A stretch of 64,000 nt of DNA from Planctomycetota bacterium (GCA_018242565.1 JAFEBR010001138.1:1-64000); one strand, 5' to 3'. Counted from the first letter of the stretch, positions 7,415 through 16,828 are shown. The notes: generated by a model not told the origin, from the sequence alone. Made by a program: numbers and translations.

Positions 7415-9074
7415 TCTGCTCGCGTGCTGCGCACTCATTCTGTCCTGGGTCACCAATTACCTTCTGCACTCCACGGTGTTAATGACCACCGTGTGGGGCT
7501 GGTTACGGTTCCAGACTTCGGCCAGTCATCGCCTGCGGGAAGTGCTGTGGAAAACCGCGCTGGTCGGAGGTCTCGCGACCGCCTCGGCCCAGATGCTGTT
7601 AGTTCCCGCCGGATCTTTCGGCAGTGTGACCTGGATGCTGCCGCTGGTGCAGACCGCACTGGTAGAACAATCGCCGGCCACTCCGTCTGAATCCACCGTG
7701 GTTTCAGACGAACATACGGAACCGGATGTGAACGACTCTTCGGACGATGCGCTCTTGTCAGCCAGCCACGAAGAGGTCGAATTCCTGGTCATGACGCGGC
7801 CGCATAAACAGGAAGCCCAGTCCCTTTCGCCCTCCCTCGAAATCAGTTCCCTGTCGGATACCAGGAGCGACAGCTCACGCCCACTTGCCGCCGCGACGGT
7901 CAGCCAACCGACATCTGGATCCATTCCTGCGGCCACAGTGCTGTTCGTTCTGGGATTACTGGCGATCGGTGCGGGCCTGGCTCGTTCCATCTGGCAGTCG
8001 GCACTCCTGTCGCGAAAACTGGCCGGTTGTGAAATCATCCACGAAGGAACGGCTCGCGACCTGCTCGACGAACTCTGCCGGTTTGTGCCTCGCACACCGG
8101 AAGTCCAATTGCTGACAACCCCGGAAGATTCCGAACCGGCGGCACTGGGCGTGCGAAAATGGACCATCGTTCTGCCGGAGCGCGCGCTGTTGGAATTATC
8201 CGAAGACGAACTGCGCTCGCTGCTGGCCCATGAGTTGGCCCACCTCGTCCGGGGTGACGCCGTCTGGCTCGCCATCAGCCGCTGGATCTGTACCTGCCTG
8301 GCGTTTCAACCGCTCAACCACCTGGCGCGACGGGAATGGCAGCGAGCCGCGGAGTTCCTGTGCGACCAATGGGCCGTCCATCGAACACGGAATCCACTGG
8401 CACTGGCGCGCTGCCTGACGGAAGTCGCCGGCTGGCGCCTGGCAGCCCACCTGCCTGCCGCCGCCCTGGCCGCCACCGGCCGGAAGTCGGGTTTGGTCGA
8501 TCGCATTGAATCACTTCTCAGACCGATCGCCGAGATCGAAACGACCGATGAGAACTCAACCGGCCTGCGAGCCATCGTGGGGGGCTGTTGCGGTCTCGTA
8601 CTGCTGGCAGTGCTGGCGCCACGTGTGACCGTCATTGCCTCTGCGGGCGAATTTCTGGCTGAACCTGACATCGAACTCGCGGACGCCGCATTCGAGGTTT
8701 CTGACCTGGAGTTGCAGGACCTGCTCGACTCCACGCCGGAAGAACTGATCGCCAAGATCGAACCCGCCGAGAGTCCGGAGCCCCTCGAAGACGATCACCC
8801 GGTGGCGATTCCCGTTCAGGGGCAACAGTCAGTTTCGATTCTGGAGACGAAACGTCTAGCGTTATCGCAGGCCCAAGAACTCACGACGGCCTTGGCGGCC
8901 CTGCATCGCGACCTCGATGCGGCGGAATCGGAACTGGCGGAATTGCAACCGCTGCTGACCGAGGCGGGGAACTCTGCGATCGCCACGAAAGTGGCGACGC
9001 GACTGCAGCAGGAAATTCAACGTTTGCGACAGCAACGCGATCTGCTGCGGGTGAAAGCCAAGTCTGTGCGTTAA
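7404..9074 (+). CDS. M56 (BlaR1-type) membrane metallopeptidase without a penicillin-binding sensor
   Basis: The 556-residue protein starts in the end of the repressor gene behind a strong AGGAGG. Hydrophobic segments lie near residues 5-30, 45-75, 175-200 and 390-412. The M56 zinc motif is H276-E-L-A-H280, and E317 in the sequence A-E-F-L-C-D is the probable third ligand. In BlaR1 a C-terminal beta-lactam sensor domain follows. Here the last ~145 residues are instead acidic then a predicted coiled coil (about 490-555). Likely role: membrane peptidase that senses an extracytoplasmic signal and relieves BlaI repression. The signal is unlikely to be a beta-lactam bound directly. Confidence 0.9.
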   Translation: MPDSLLACCALILSWVTNYLLHSTVLMTTVWGWLRFQTSASHRLREVLWKTALVGGLATASAQMLLVPAGSFGSVTWMLPLVQTALVEQSPATPSESTVVSDEHTEPDVNDSSDDALLSASHEEVEFLVMTRPHKQEAQSLSPSLEISSLSDTRSDSSRPLAAATVSQPTSGSIPAATVLFVLGLLAIGAGLARSIWQSALLSRKLAGCEIIHEGTARDLLDELCRFVPRTPEVQLLTTPEDSEPAALGVRKWTIVLPERALLELSEDELRSLLAHELAHLVRGDAVWLAISRWICTCLAFQPLNHLARREWQRAAEFLCDQWAVHRTRNPLALARCLTEVAGWRLAAHLPAAALAATGRKSGLVDRIESLLRPIAEIETTDENSTGLRAIVGGCCGLVLLAVLAPRVTVIASAGEFLAEPDIELADAAFEVSDLELQDLLDSTPEELIAKIEPAESPEPLEDDHPVAIPVQGQQSVSILETKRLALSQAQELTTALAALHRDLDAAESELAELQPLLTEAGNSAIATKVATRLQQEIQRLRQQRDLLRVKAKSVR

Positions 9075-9148
9075 TTGACCCGTTTGTCTTTTGAATCTGC
9101 AGGCCCACGCGCGGGCCATCTCAATTCTTCATCTGATCGGAGTCCAAC

Positions 9149-10399
9149 ATGTTAAAGTCGATGAGTACTGGTTTCACGTGCCTGGTTATCGCCACGCTGG
9201 GTGTAGCTATCAGTCGCGGGCAGGACGAACCCCAGACGGCGACCGTCACGGCGGAAGTGGCGGGGGCAGCCGAGGGTCAGGCCATCGTCGTCGGTGTGGA
9301 AGCCAACGGTGAACAGCCTGAGGTCCAGAACGTTGAAGCGGAAATCGTGATTGTCGGCGGGAGCGAAGCCGGCGCAGGCGAAAAGCTCCCGGGCGAAGAC
9401 AATAGGCTGTATCGGATCGGCAAAAAGCCCATCAACCTGAAAATCATCCGCAAGGAAGGCGAAGGCCTGGTCGTCACCGGTGAAGTCGTGACCAGCGACG
9501 GCAATGTCGTCACCGAAAACGTCGAAGGCGACGCGCCAGCAATTCGCCGAAAGGTGGTGTCGCTGCCGACCGGGGCCGCTCTCGACCCGAAAGTCCGCGA
9601 GACACTGGAAAAACTCAAGGCGTCATTGCAGGTTGAGATTGAACGACTGGCCAAAGAGGGCCAGCAGGAATTGGCCACCCAGAAAAAACAGGCACTGGAA
9701 GCCCTCGACCGACTGCTCTCGAACAAGGTCATCGAACAGGCTCATCGGCAGATGATTACTGTGACCGAGGTTGTGAAGAACGAAGAGATTGAAAAAGAAA
9801 TTGCCGCTTTGAAGGATCAACTGGCCGCCACCCTCGACAAGCTGAAAGCTCAAACGGATGCCGCGGTTGCCCAGGAATTGCAGGCTCAGAGCAAGGAACT
9901 CGAAGCCCGGATGGCACAGGCGAAGAGTCGGCTCGAAGCGGCCCTGAAACAACGCCAGACGCGGACGATCAAAGTCGTGCCTGGCAACCCCATCAATGTT
10001 CAGGGTGCTCTGGACCGCTTCACCGGCACCGTGAACGTCGAAGGACGCCCGCTGAGTCGGGAACAACTGGCCATCGTGCATGCGGCGCATGCCAAATCTC
10101 ATGCCTTGCGGCAACAGGCCGAAGCCCTGCAACAAGCGTCGCGACGCCTCAAAGAGGCCGGCTTGCATGACCAGGCACTCAATCTCGCCGAGCAATCCGA
10201 GAAACTTCGCGACCAGGCCGCGGCGGCCGAAAAGCACGAGGCCGAACACGCGGCCCGCATTCAACACGGCTTCGTCTTCGCGACCGCCGGAGAGGGAGGC
10301 CCAGAATTGCATAAATCCATCAAGGAACTGCAGGAACAGGTCCAACTGCTCCGCAAGGAAGTCGCGGAACTTCGCGAGATCCTGCAACAGAAACGTTGA
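9149..10399 (+). CDS. secreted coiled-coil protein of the BlaI-M56 operon
   Basis: The 416-residue protein has an N-terminal signal peptide (cleavage near residues 22-25). An acidic, Ala/Val-rich segment reaches about residue 75. Long heptad-rich helices cover about 150-275 and 310-415, rich in Ala, Glu, Lys and Gln. No enzymatic motif is visible. It lies 74 bp after the M56 gene in the same direction with no terminator between, so it is probably the third gene of the operon. Because the M56 protein also ends in a coiled coil, a periplasmic interaction between the two is plausible. Function unknown. Confidence 0.8.
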   Translation: MLKSMSTGFTCLVIATLGVAISRGQDEPQTATVTAEVAGAAEGQAIVVGVEANGEQPEVQNVEAEIVIVGGSEAGAGEKLPGEDNRLYRIGKKPINLKIIRKEGEGLVVTGEVVTSDGNVVTENVEGDAPAIRRKVVSLPTGAALDPKVRETLEKLKASLQVEIERLAKEGQQELATQKKQALEALDRLLSNKVIEQAHRQMITVTEVVKNEEIEKEIAALKDQLAATLDKLKAQTDAAVAQELQAQSKELEARMAQAKSRLEAALKQRQTRTIKVVPGNPINVQGALDRFTGTVNVEGRPLSREQLAIVHAAHAKSHALRQQAEALQQASRRLKEAGLHDQALNLAEQSEKLRDQAAAAEKHEAEHAARIQHGFVFATAGEGGPELHKSIKELQEQVQLLRKEVAELREILQQKR

Positions 10400-10518
10400 G
10401 CTTTGGCAAACACGATTCTTCGGCCGCTGCGTTCACGGCGTACCTGACGGGAAAGAGTGCTGCGAGCGCGGCGGCCTGTTTTTTTCTGTGACCAGCGGGC
10501 AGATCCTGCCTGTCAGGC

Positions 10519-10524
10519 TACAAT
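10519..10524 (+). promoter_or_regulatory. -10-like TACAAT close to a start codon (possible leaderless start)
   Basis: TACAAT lies only 7 bp before the ATG at 10532, and no Shine-Dalgarno sequence is present between. A start at the usual 7-8 bp downstream of the -10 box would coincide with the A of ATG. No convincing -35 box is visible. Confidence 0.4.
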
Positions 10525-10531
10525 ACCTGAC

Positions 10532-11407
10532 ATGCAGCCTGCCTGTCTGATCATCGGTTGTGGATATCTGGGCCAACGCGTCGCCGCCGCCAGGGTCTCG
10601 CAAGGCTGGCGTGTTTACGCACTCACGCGATCAACAGACCGTGCACTGGAATTCCAGGCCGCCGGAATCGTCCCGCTGCTTGGCGATGTTACGCAGGCTG
10701 ACTCTCTACCAGATTTTCCCGCGGTCGACACACTGCTCTACGCCGTGGGACTCGACCGCCGAACGGGCCATTCCCAGCGCGACGTTTACGTCGAGGGACT
10801 GAACCATGTGCTGCCGCTGCTGAGCGGAAGGACGCAGCGAGCCATCTATATCTCGAGCACGAGCGTCTATGGGCAGAACGACGGCACCTGGGTGGATGAA
10901 GCTTCAGAATGCACGCCCACCTCTGCCAACGGACAAGTCTGCCTGGAAGCCGAGCGTTTGTTCCAGCAGTATTTGCCTCAGGCCAACATTCTGCGACTGT
11001 CGGGCATTTATGGCCCCGGGCGACTGATTGCCCGCATCGACGCACTCCGTGCCGGAACCTCGCCGGGGGGCAACCCTGATGCCTGGCTCAATCTGATCCA
11101 CATCGCCGATGCGACCCGCGCCGTCCTGGCCTGCGATCAAAGCAGTGCCGCCGGGACCACGTATCTGATTTCTGACAACGAACCAGTACGCAGGCGAGAC
11201 TTCTATTCCCGGTTGGCCGAACAAATCGGTGCCCCGCCCCCCTTCCCCGAGAGTGGCATCGTTGCCGCTCCCACCAGCGACGCACTGGAATTGAACAAAC
11301 GCTGCCGCAACCGCCGCATGCGTGAAGAGTTGGGGGTCCAACTGCAATTCCCTGACTTTCGCAGCGGCCTGCCCGACGCCCTGAGCAAACCACCGGCAGC
11401 GAATTGA
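10532..11407 (+). CDS. NAD(P)-dependent epimerase/dehydratase, YeeZ-like SDR
   Basis: The 291-residue protein begins with a Rossmann fingerprint, I-I-G-C-G-Y-L-G-Q-R. It has the extended/atypical SDR features I-S-S-T-S-V-Y-G and L-R-L-S-G-I-Y-G-P-G. The classical Y-x-x-x-K is not evident; the position after S-V-Y-G is Q-N-D. This layout matches the YeeZ-like branch of NAD-dependent epimerases, of unknown substrate. I set the start at the ATG at 10532, where the Rossmann strand begins; the frame is open further upstream but reads as non-coding. It is followed by surE on the same strand after 215 bp. Confidence 0.85.
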   Translation: MQPACLIIGCGYLGQRVAAARVSQGWRVYALTRSTDRALEFQAAGIVPLLGDVTQADSLPDFPAVDTLLYAVGLDRRTGHSQRDVYVEGLNHVLPLLSGRTQRAIYISSTSVYGQNDGTWVDEASECTPTSANGQVCLEAERLFQQYLPQANILRLSGIYGPGRLIARIDALRAGTSPGGNPDAWLNLIHIADATRAVLACDQSSAAGTTYLISDNEPVRRRDFYSRLAEQIGAPPPFPESGIVAAPTSDALELNKRCRNRRMREELGVQLQFPDFRSGLPDALSKPPAAN

Positions 11408-11610
11408 CCGTCATCGCGGCGGATCAACAGGAACTCGCACGGGCAAAACGCAGACTGCCTGGTTCAAATCGCGACCCACGTTCAGTACCTCGGTCCTTTT
11501 CCCTTTCATGGGTCTCCAACCGCAGGGCCCCGATTTCCGCGGGCGGTGTTTGATTTCGCCCCGCAAATGGCCGAGACCTTGGCTGCCGTGCCAGACGCAG
11601 CGCCTCACGA

Positions 11611-11616
11611 TACAAT
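11611..11616 (+). promoter_or_regulatory. -10-like TACAAT close to the surE start codon
   Basis: TACAAT lies 6 bp before the ATG at 11623, with no Shine-Dalgarno between, the same arrangement as upstream of the gene at 10532. It would give a leaderless or nearly leaderless mRNA. Confidence 0.4.
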
Positions 11617-11622
11617 TCCACC

Positions 11623-12318
11623 ATGCCACTGAATTTTCTGCTGACAAACGACGACGGAATCGACGCGGCCGGCCTCGCGGCACTGCGAACGGCCGCACTG
11701 CCGTTGGGTCAACCCTGGGTCGTCGCCCCGGAACATTGTCATTCCGGTTGCGGTCATCAAGTGACGACGCACAACCCCATCCGCTTCTCACAGCAAGCGC
11801 ACGACACCTTCACCACCAATGGCACCCCCGCCGATTGCGTGCGGGTGGCACTCGATCGCCTGGAGACTCCGATGGACTGGGTCCTCTCGGGGATCAACCA
11901 CGGCGGGAATCTGGGAGCCGACTTGTACATGTCGGGCACGGTGGCCGCGGTCCGCGAAGGAGTGCTGCATGGCAAACCGGGAATCGCCGTTTCGCATTAT
12001 CACCGGAAAGGGGTCGATCCCCTCGATTGGAATCGGGCGATCCAGTGGCTGACCCCCATTCTAGGACTGCTGATTGGCCGTCCCTGGCAGCCCGGAACAT
12101 TCTGGAACGTCAACCTGCCGCACCGGCCCAGCGACAGCCCGACTCCTGAAATCATCGAATGCCCGGTCGACCCTTCACCGCTGCCCGTCAGCTTCCTGGC
12201 TGAGGGGAATCAACTGGTTTACAACGGCAACTACCACGCCCGTCCCCGGCACCCTGGGACTGACATCGACAACTGTTTCAGCGGTCGAATTTCGATTTCA
12301 CTTGTCCGCTTATTCTAA
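11623..12318 (+). CDS. surE: 5'/3'-nucleotidase SurE
   Basis: The 231-residue protein is close to family length. SurE dephosphorylates nucleoside monophosphates using a divalent metal. The metal-binding N-D-D-G (N9, D10, D11) is at the N-terminus. S41 sits in the loop corresponding to N-R-S-G in other SurE proteins. S-G-I-N-H-G-G-N-L-G-A-D (about 89-100) provides the conserved Asn. The first metal loop here reads P-E-H-C-H-S-G-C-G instead of the usual P-x-x-N-x-S-G-A, with two unusual cysteines. Confidence 0.93.
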   Translation: MPLNFLLTNDDGIDAAGLAALRTAALPLGQPWVVAPEHCHSGCGHQVTTHNPIRFSQQAHDTFTTNGTPADCVRVALDRLETPMDWVLSGINHGGNLGADLYMSGTVAAVREGVLHGKPGIAVSHYHRKGVDPLDWNRAIQWLTPILGLLIGRPWQPGTFWNVNLPHRPSDSPTPEIIECPVDPSPLPVSFLAEGNQLVYNGNYHARPRHPGTDIDNCFSGRISISLVRLF

Positions 12319-12492
12319 AGGTCACGACCAGTCGCTGTTGCTGACAACGACACCCCCACAGAACCTCGAACGGCTTTGAACACTGGAAAAAACCGATAGC
12401 CTGTCGCGACGACGGCGACCATCTCTGCCCCGATCGAACCGTTCTCGGGCGACTGGTTGACTCTCGGAAATCGATCCTGCTACAAGGGTTAT

Positions 12493-13176
12493 ATGGCGAG
12501 TATCACAATACAGGTCCTGGAGGGCTTTGAACGCGGCAAGATTTTTTCTGAGCTGCCCACCCCCGTCACGATTGGACGTGAAGAAGATAATACGATCCAG
12601 CTCAACGACGAGCGGGTCAGCCGTTTCCACGTGAAGATCCAGGAAGACGCCGGCAACTTGATCCTGACCGATCTCGAAAGCACCAACGGGACACGCATCA
12701 ACGGACATCCCGTCCAGATGCACGTGTTACGGTTTGGAGATCATCTGGCCATTGGCCGTTCCATTCTGCTGTTCGGCAGTCCCGAAGAAATCGCCAGTCA
12801 GCACGGCCCTGTGAGCACCGATTTCGAACAACGCGAAGTTTCGCCTGACCGAGGTCAGGCGGGTTTTCATACGGTGCAGCATTCCGATGACAGCCACGAT
12901 CGGGACTTCGGTCCTGCCGATGATGACTTCCGCGAGTTATTTCCTGGCGGCCCACCCCCGATTCCCGGTGATTTACGGATCGGACAGACGGCCCAACTCT
13001 CGGACCTGCTGGCGTATTTCCACGATGAACTGGCACAATTCGTCAACGCGGCACAGGAAAACCGCCATGACGAATCGAGTTCCATGCGCGTGGAGCGCGA
13101 TGACTGGCAGCGGTTGCTGAAGCTGGAAATGCAACTGGCCCGATACCTTCGCGAGATCGCCGATCCGCAGCGCTGA
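12493..13176 (+). CDS. FHA domain protein
   Basis: The 227-residue protein has an N-terminal forkhead-associated domain (residues 5-98) that binds phosphothreonine. The binding residues are visible: R29 in I-G-R-E, S43 and H46 in V-S-R-F-H, and N65 in S-T-N-G-T. The C-terminal half is acidic and low in complexity with a final helical segment. The ATG at 12493 follows AAGGGT at good spacing. It lacks a signal peptide. It is a candidate reader for the Ser/Thr kinases elsewhere in this window (34593-36416, 59138-60649), although none is adjacent. Confidence 0.92.
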   Translation: MASITIQVLEGFERGKIFSELPTPVTIGREEDNTIQLNDERVSRFHVKIQEDAGNLILTDLESTNGTRINGHPVQMHVLRFGDHLAIGRSILLFGSPEEIASQHGPVSTDFEQREVSPDRGQAGFHTVQHSDDSHDRDFGPADDDFRELFPGGPPPIPGDLRIGQTAQLSDLLAYFHDELAQFVNAAQENRHDESSSMRVERDDWQRLLKLEMQLARYLREIADPQR

Positions 13177-13192
13177 ACCGAGTCGAGGTCGA

Positions 13193-14707
13193 TTGAACAC
13201 CCCCTGGCTGGACTCGTGCCGCGTTCCTCGTAGCGCCGTCGGGTTGGCGCTTGTTGTCGGCATCGTCAGTGGCTACTACGCCACACTCCCCCTGCACCAT
13301 ACCGATCTCTGGGGACACCTCGCCTACGGGCGACTCATCGCGGCCACACGTCAGTTACCAGCTACCGAACCGTTCATTCGGCTGTCGCGCGATAAGCCAC
13401 TGGTCGATACCGCCTGGCTGTCACAAATTGTGGGATTCGAGATTCAGGCCATGGGCGGCTTGCCCGGCCTGCAAGCCCTGCACGGATTGTCCATCGGCGT
13501 GTGCTTTCTACTCCTCGCCTGGCGGGGCTATTCGCAGACACGCAGTGCAGCAGCCACGTTGATGGGGCTGGCGGTTTTCGAACTCCTCAACTGGTATCAG
13601 TTCCAAATTATCCGCCCCCAACTGGGCGGACTCGTTTGTTTTGTATTCATCCTGTTTGTTTTGACTTCCGACCGCTGGAGGACCGCGCAGGTCGTAATGA
13701 CTCCCGCGACGATCACACTCTGGGCCAACCTGCATGGATCATTCATCATCGGGTGGGTGCTTTTGCTCAGCACGGCGATCGGTGCAGGTCTGGATCAGTT
13801 CCGGCGACCGAGCGAACGCTCTGCAATGCCCGACCAAGCGGCATTTTTCCGCCTGCTGCTGACAACCGTGCTGGCCGGCCTGGCGCCACTGATCAATCCC
13901 TATGGGTTTCGCCTGTACGCGGAAGTTCTGGCGATCTCCCGCCATCCCAATCTGCGCGACCTCATTGAATGGCAGCAACTGAATCTGCAGACGAATCAGG
14001 GGCGTTTTTTCGTGGCGGCCGCGCTGACCTTGTGTGCGACCACGATTCTGGCACAGCGCCCGCTTCGTGCCCGTGAAATCACCCCTCTGGCCGTTTTCGG
14101 ATTACTCAGCCTGTGGTCGGCACGTCTGCTGATCTGGTGGACTCCGCTGGCAGCGCTGGCGTTGATGGGGAATATCCAGGCGATTGTGTTGAGGTTTTTT
14201 CCGGCAGCGAGCGTCTCCTCGCCCGGGCCTCGACGACTGCGCTGGACCATGTGTGCCGCACTCGTCCTGGTATTGGGGACCGGGGGAGCGAACACGCTTT
14301 TCCGGTCCAGGGGGATCGTGCAGGACGAGAACGCGACGGCGCTGGGTGCAGAAACACCTCGGGGCGCGGCCGCCTGGCTTGTCGAGCACCCGCCGCACGG
14401 GCCGATCTTCAACACCTACGAGTGGGGCGATTATCTCGTCTGGGCAGGACCGCCCGATTTGCAGGTGTTCGTCACCTCACACGCGCACCTGGTACCGGCG
14501 TCGGTCTGGCGAGATTATTTAACCGCGGCTTACGCCCGGACAGGCTGGAATCAGGTGTTCGATCGCTACGGAATCACGACGATTGTCGTCGATCGCGCTG
14601 AGCGCGGGCGTTTGATTCGAGAACTCGAGCGATCGCCCGTCTGGGAAACCCGCTACGAAGATGCGCAATCAGTCATTTTCTCGCGGCACGAAAGCCCCAG
14701 CCCATAA
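13193..14707 (+). CDS. polytopic membrane protein, GT-C glycosyltransferase-like
   Basis: The 504-residue protein has about ten hydrophobic segments between residues 12 and 375. A short non-membrane C-terminal domain carries F-N-T-Y-E-W-G-D-Y-L-V-W-A. An N-terminal loop has H-T-D-L-W-G-H-L-A-Y-G-R. These motifs are common in bacterial GT-C-like membrane proteins in which an acidic residue in the first loop is catalytic, but I cannot name the donor or acceptor. The start is a TTG at 13193 with GAGG 5 bp upstream, 16 bp after the FHA gene. It is probably co-transcribed with that gene. Confidence 0.75.
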   Translation: MNTPWLDSCRVPRSAVGLALVVGIVSGYYATLPLHHTDLWGHLAYGRLIAATRQLPATEPFIRLSRDKPLVDTAWLSQIVGFEIQAMGGLPGLQALHGLSIGVCFLLLAWRGYSQTRSAAATLMGLAVFELLNWYQFQIIRPQLGGLVCFVFILFVLTSDRWRTAQVVMTPATITLWANLHGSFIIGWVLLLSTAIGAGLDQFRRPSERSAMPDQAAFFRLLLTTVLAGLAPLINPYGFRLYAEVLAISRHPNLRDLIEWQQLNLQTNQGRFFVAAALTLCATTILAQRPLRAREITPLAVFGLLSLWSARLLIWWTPLAALALMGNIQAIVLRFFPAASVSSPGPRRLRWTMCAALVLVLGTGGANTLFRSRGIVQDENATALGAETPRGAAAWLVEHPPHGPIFNTYEWGDYLVWAGPPDLQVFVTSHAHLVPASVWRDYLTAAYARTGWNQVFDRYGITTIVVDRAERGRLIRELERSPVWETRYEDAQSVIFSRHESPSP

Positions 14708-14909
14708 GGCTGCGAACAACCCCGGGCCGGCCCGAAAACACGATTCTGCAGAACCGTCGATCGGTTGCATCCACGATATCTGGGACGACTTCGATTTCCC
14801 CCGGACGGCTCATTGAAAATCTCGTGACTGCCGATCAATGACTCGAGACGAATCTGTCGGTCACGCGTGCGACGCACTTGAAATTCAAATTCCAGGCAGA
14901 GAACAAGAG

Positions 14910-14938
14910 TTGCCGACGAGTAAAATTTGCCATATACT
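14910..14938 (+). promoter_or_regulatory. sigma-70-type promoter of the PAS-GAF-REC gene
   Basis: TTGCCG (14910-14915), 17 bp, TATACT (14933-14938). Both hexamers are near consensus. The expected start near 14945 gives a leader of about 35 nt with GGGAGG (14965-14970) before the GTG at 14980. Confidence 0.65.
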
Positions 14939-14979
14939 TTGATGGACTAGCTCTTTTGCGTCCTGGGAGGCGTTGATCC

Positions 14980-16731
14980 GTGCCCGAGTTGCCCCCGATT
15001 CTGGTATACGGCGGGAAAAGTGAACAGGCAGAGTCGCTGAGTGCGGCGCTCGCAGCCCATTTTTCCCCGGTCCGCGCCGAGGATATGGAAGATGCTCTCC
15101 GAGAACTTCGTGGCCGGGAATTCTCGGGAGTCTGCCTGCTCAACTGCCAGACAGCACAATTCTGCGACGCGTCCCTCTTTCCCCAGGCGGGCGGAATTCT
15201 GGCGCAACTGCCCGACGGACTGGCCGTCCTCGATGTGTCGCTGAAAATCTTGTGGACCAATCGCCGGTTCGATGAATTGACCGGCAAAACCGAATCGCCC
15301 ATCGGTGCCGAGTTCTACAGCGTCTTTGGTGCCCCGGAGATTCTGGGTCCCGATCTGAGTCCGTTTCATACCGCGTTGGGCACGGCGACCCAGTCGCGCA
15401 GCACACTGCGTCTGGGAGAGAAAACCTACTTTCAGGTGCATGCTAATCCGGTAACCTCGGCCGAGTGCCGAGTGCCGAAACACCTGGTGGTTTCGGTCCG
15501 CGACGTTTCCACAGAAATCCTGCAGCAGCAGAAGCTGAACGCGATCTACCAGGCGGGCCTGGAACTAGGCGATCTGTCCCCGGCCGAGATGGCCGAAATG
15601 ACCGTTCAAGACCGGGTCGAACTCGTGAAGTCCCGGATCATTCACTACACGAAAGACCTGCTGGAATACGAAACGGTAGAGATTCGCCTGCTCGACAAGG
15701 CGACCTCGCGCCTGGAACCTTTATTGACCGTCGGCATGGTCCCCGAAGCGGCCAATCGCGAACTGTTTGCCCTCCCGACCGATAATGGGGTGACCGGTTT
15801 CGTCGCCTCATCGGGCAAGAGTTATCTGTGCGAGGACACCCAGAACGACCCCCTGTATCTCATCGGCGCCGCCGGTGCTCGCAGTTCTCTGACGGTTCCC
15901 TTGATGCAGCATGATCAGGTGCTGGGAACATTCAACGTCGAAAGCACACGCCCCGGCGCATTCAACGAGAAAGACCTGCAATTCCTGGAACTGTTCGGCC
16001 GCGAAGTCGCCGTCGCCCTCAACACCCTCGAACTGCTGGCCGCCGAAAAGTACTGTGCGACCAATGAGAACGTCGAGAAGATTCTGCGTGAGGTTGCCAA
16101 TCCCGTCGATGAAATCCTGAACGATACCGCCTGGATTCTGGAACGATTCATCGGCCATGATCCCATGGTGGGTGAACGTCTGCAGCGGATCCTCAAACAC
16201 ACCCGCGACATTCGGGCCGAGATCTATAAGGTGGGCGAGGCCAACGTTCCGCTGGGAGCCAATGCGCCGGTTCAGACCCGCGCGCTGCGTCCAAAACTGA
16301 GAGGCAAACGGATTCTCGTCGCCGACAATGATGAACTCGTTCGCCGAGCCGCGCACGAACTCCTGGGAAAACAGGGCTGCGAAGTGGAAACGGCCCACAA
16401 CGGCCAGGAAGCGCTGCTGATGGTGCGCAGCTTTCAGTACGATGTGGTGCTGGTCGACATCCGTCTGCCCGACATGAGTGGCTACGAGTGCTTCTGCCAG
16501 GTGCAAGACTGTCAGACGGGCCTGCCAGTGATCTTGATGACCGGCTTCGGTTACGACCCCGGCCACTCGATCGTCAAAGCCCGGCAAAGGGGCCTGAAAT
16601 CGGTCCTCTTCAAGCCTTTTCGCGTCGAGCAATTACTCGACGAAGTCGAAAAAAACCTGTACGGGGCCAGCATCGTCAATCAGGGCGAAGACGCCGGCTC
16701 CACAGCGGCGGCGAACCAGCCCACCGCCTGA
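14980..16731 (+). CDS. PAS-GAF response regulator (sensor-like, no kinase domain)
   Basis: The 583-residue cytosolic protein starts with a GTG behind GGGAGG. Residues 1-70 resemble a receiver-like fold without a phosphoacceptor. Residues 75-180 form a PAS-like segment (L-A-V-L-D-V-S-L-K-I-L-W-T-N). Residues 205-355 form a GAF domain (G-V-T-G-F-V-A, S-L-T-V-P-L, G-T-F-N-V-E). A helical linker spans 355-430, and a C-terminal receiver covers 443-560 with D493 as phosphoacceptor, D449 and K545. There is no HATPase domain, so it must be phosphorylated by another kinase or act by protein contact. It is transcribed alone. Confidence 0.88.
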   Translation: MPELPPILVYGGKSEQAESLSAALAAHFSPVRAEDMEDALRELRGREFSGVCLLNCQTAQFCDASLFPQAGGILAQLPDGLAVLDVSLKILWTNRRFDELTGKTESPIGAEFYSVFGAPEILGPDLSPFHTALGTATQSRSTLRLGEKTYFQVHANPVTSAECRVPKHLVVSVRDVSTEILQQQKLNAIYQAGLELGDLSPAEMAEMTVQDRVELVKSRIIHYTKDLLEYETVEIRLLDKATSRLEPLLTVGMVPEAANRELFALPTDNGVTGFVASSGKSYLCEDTQNDPLYLIGAAGARSSLTVPLMQHDQVLGTFNVESTRPGAFNEKDLQFLELFGREVAVALNTLELLAAEKYCATNENVEKILREVANPVDEILNDTAWILERFIGHDPMVGERLQRILKHTRDIRAEIYKVGEANVPLGANAPVQTRALRPKLRGKRILVADNDELVRRAAHELLGKQGCEVETAHNGQEALLMVRSFQYDVVLVDIRLPDMSGYECFCQVQDCQTGLPVILMTGFGYDPGHSIVKARQRGLKSVLFKPFRVEQLLDEVEKNLYGASIVNQGEDAGSTAAANQPTA

Positions 16732-16801
16732 TGCCGCACCCCTCGCGGGCTGATCAGCATCCCAAACAAGTTCACGGGCATTCCTGCGGCGCTCACGGAC
16801 C

Positions 16802-16828
16802 GACCTGCGCCCGCGCTCGCCGCAGGTC
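16802..16828. terminator. hairpin between convergent genes, no U-tract
   Basis: GACCTGCG (16802-16809) and CGCAGGTC (16821-16828) form a perfect 8-bp stem with an 11-nt loop. It lies between the end of the PAS-GAF-REC gene and the end of the PrpD-like gene. Neither side has a T-run, so it is at best a weak bidirectional terminator or a 3'-end stabiliser. Confidence 0.3.

Noticed and set aside
15808-16632. Minus-strand frame of 274 codons opposite the PAS-GAF-REC gene
   Set aside because: Shadow of a well-supported gene; no start signal or motif.
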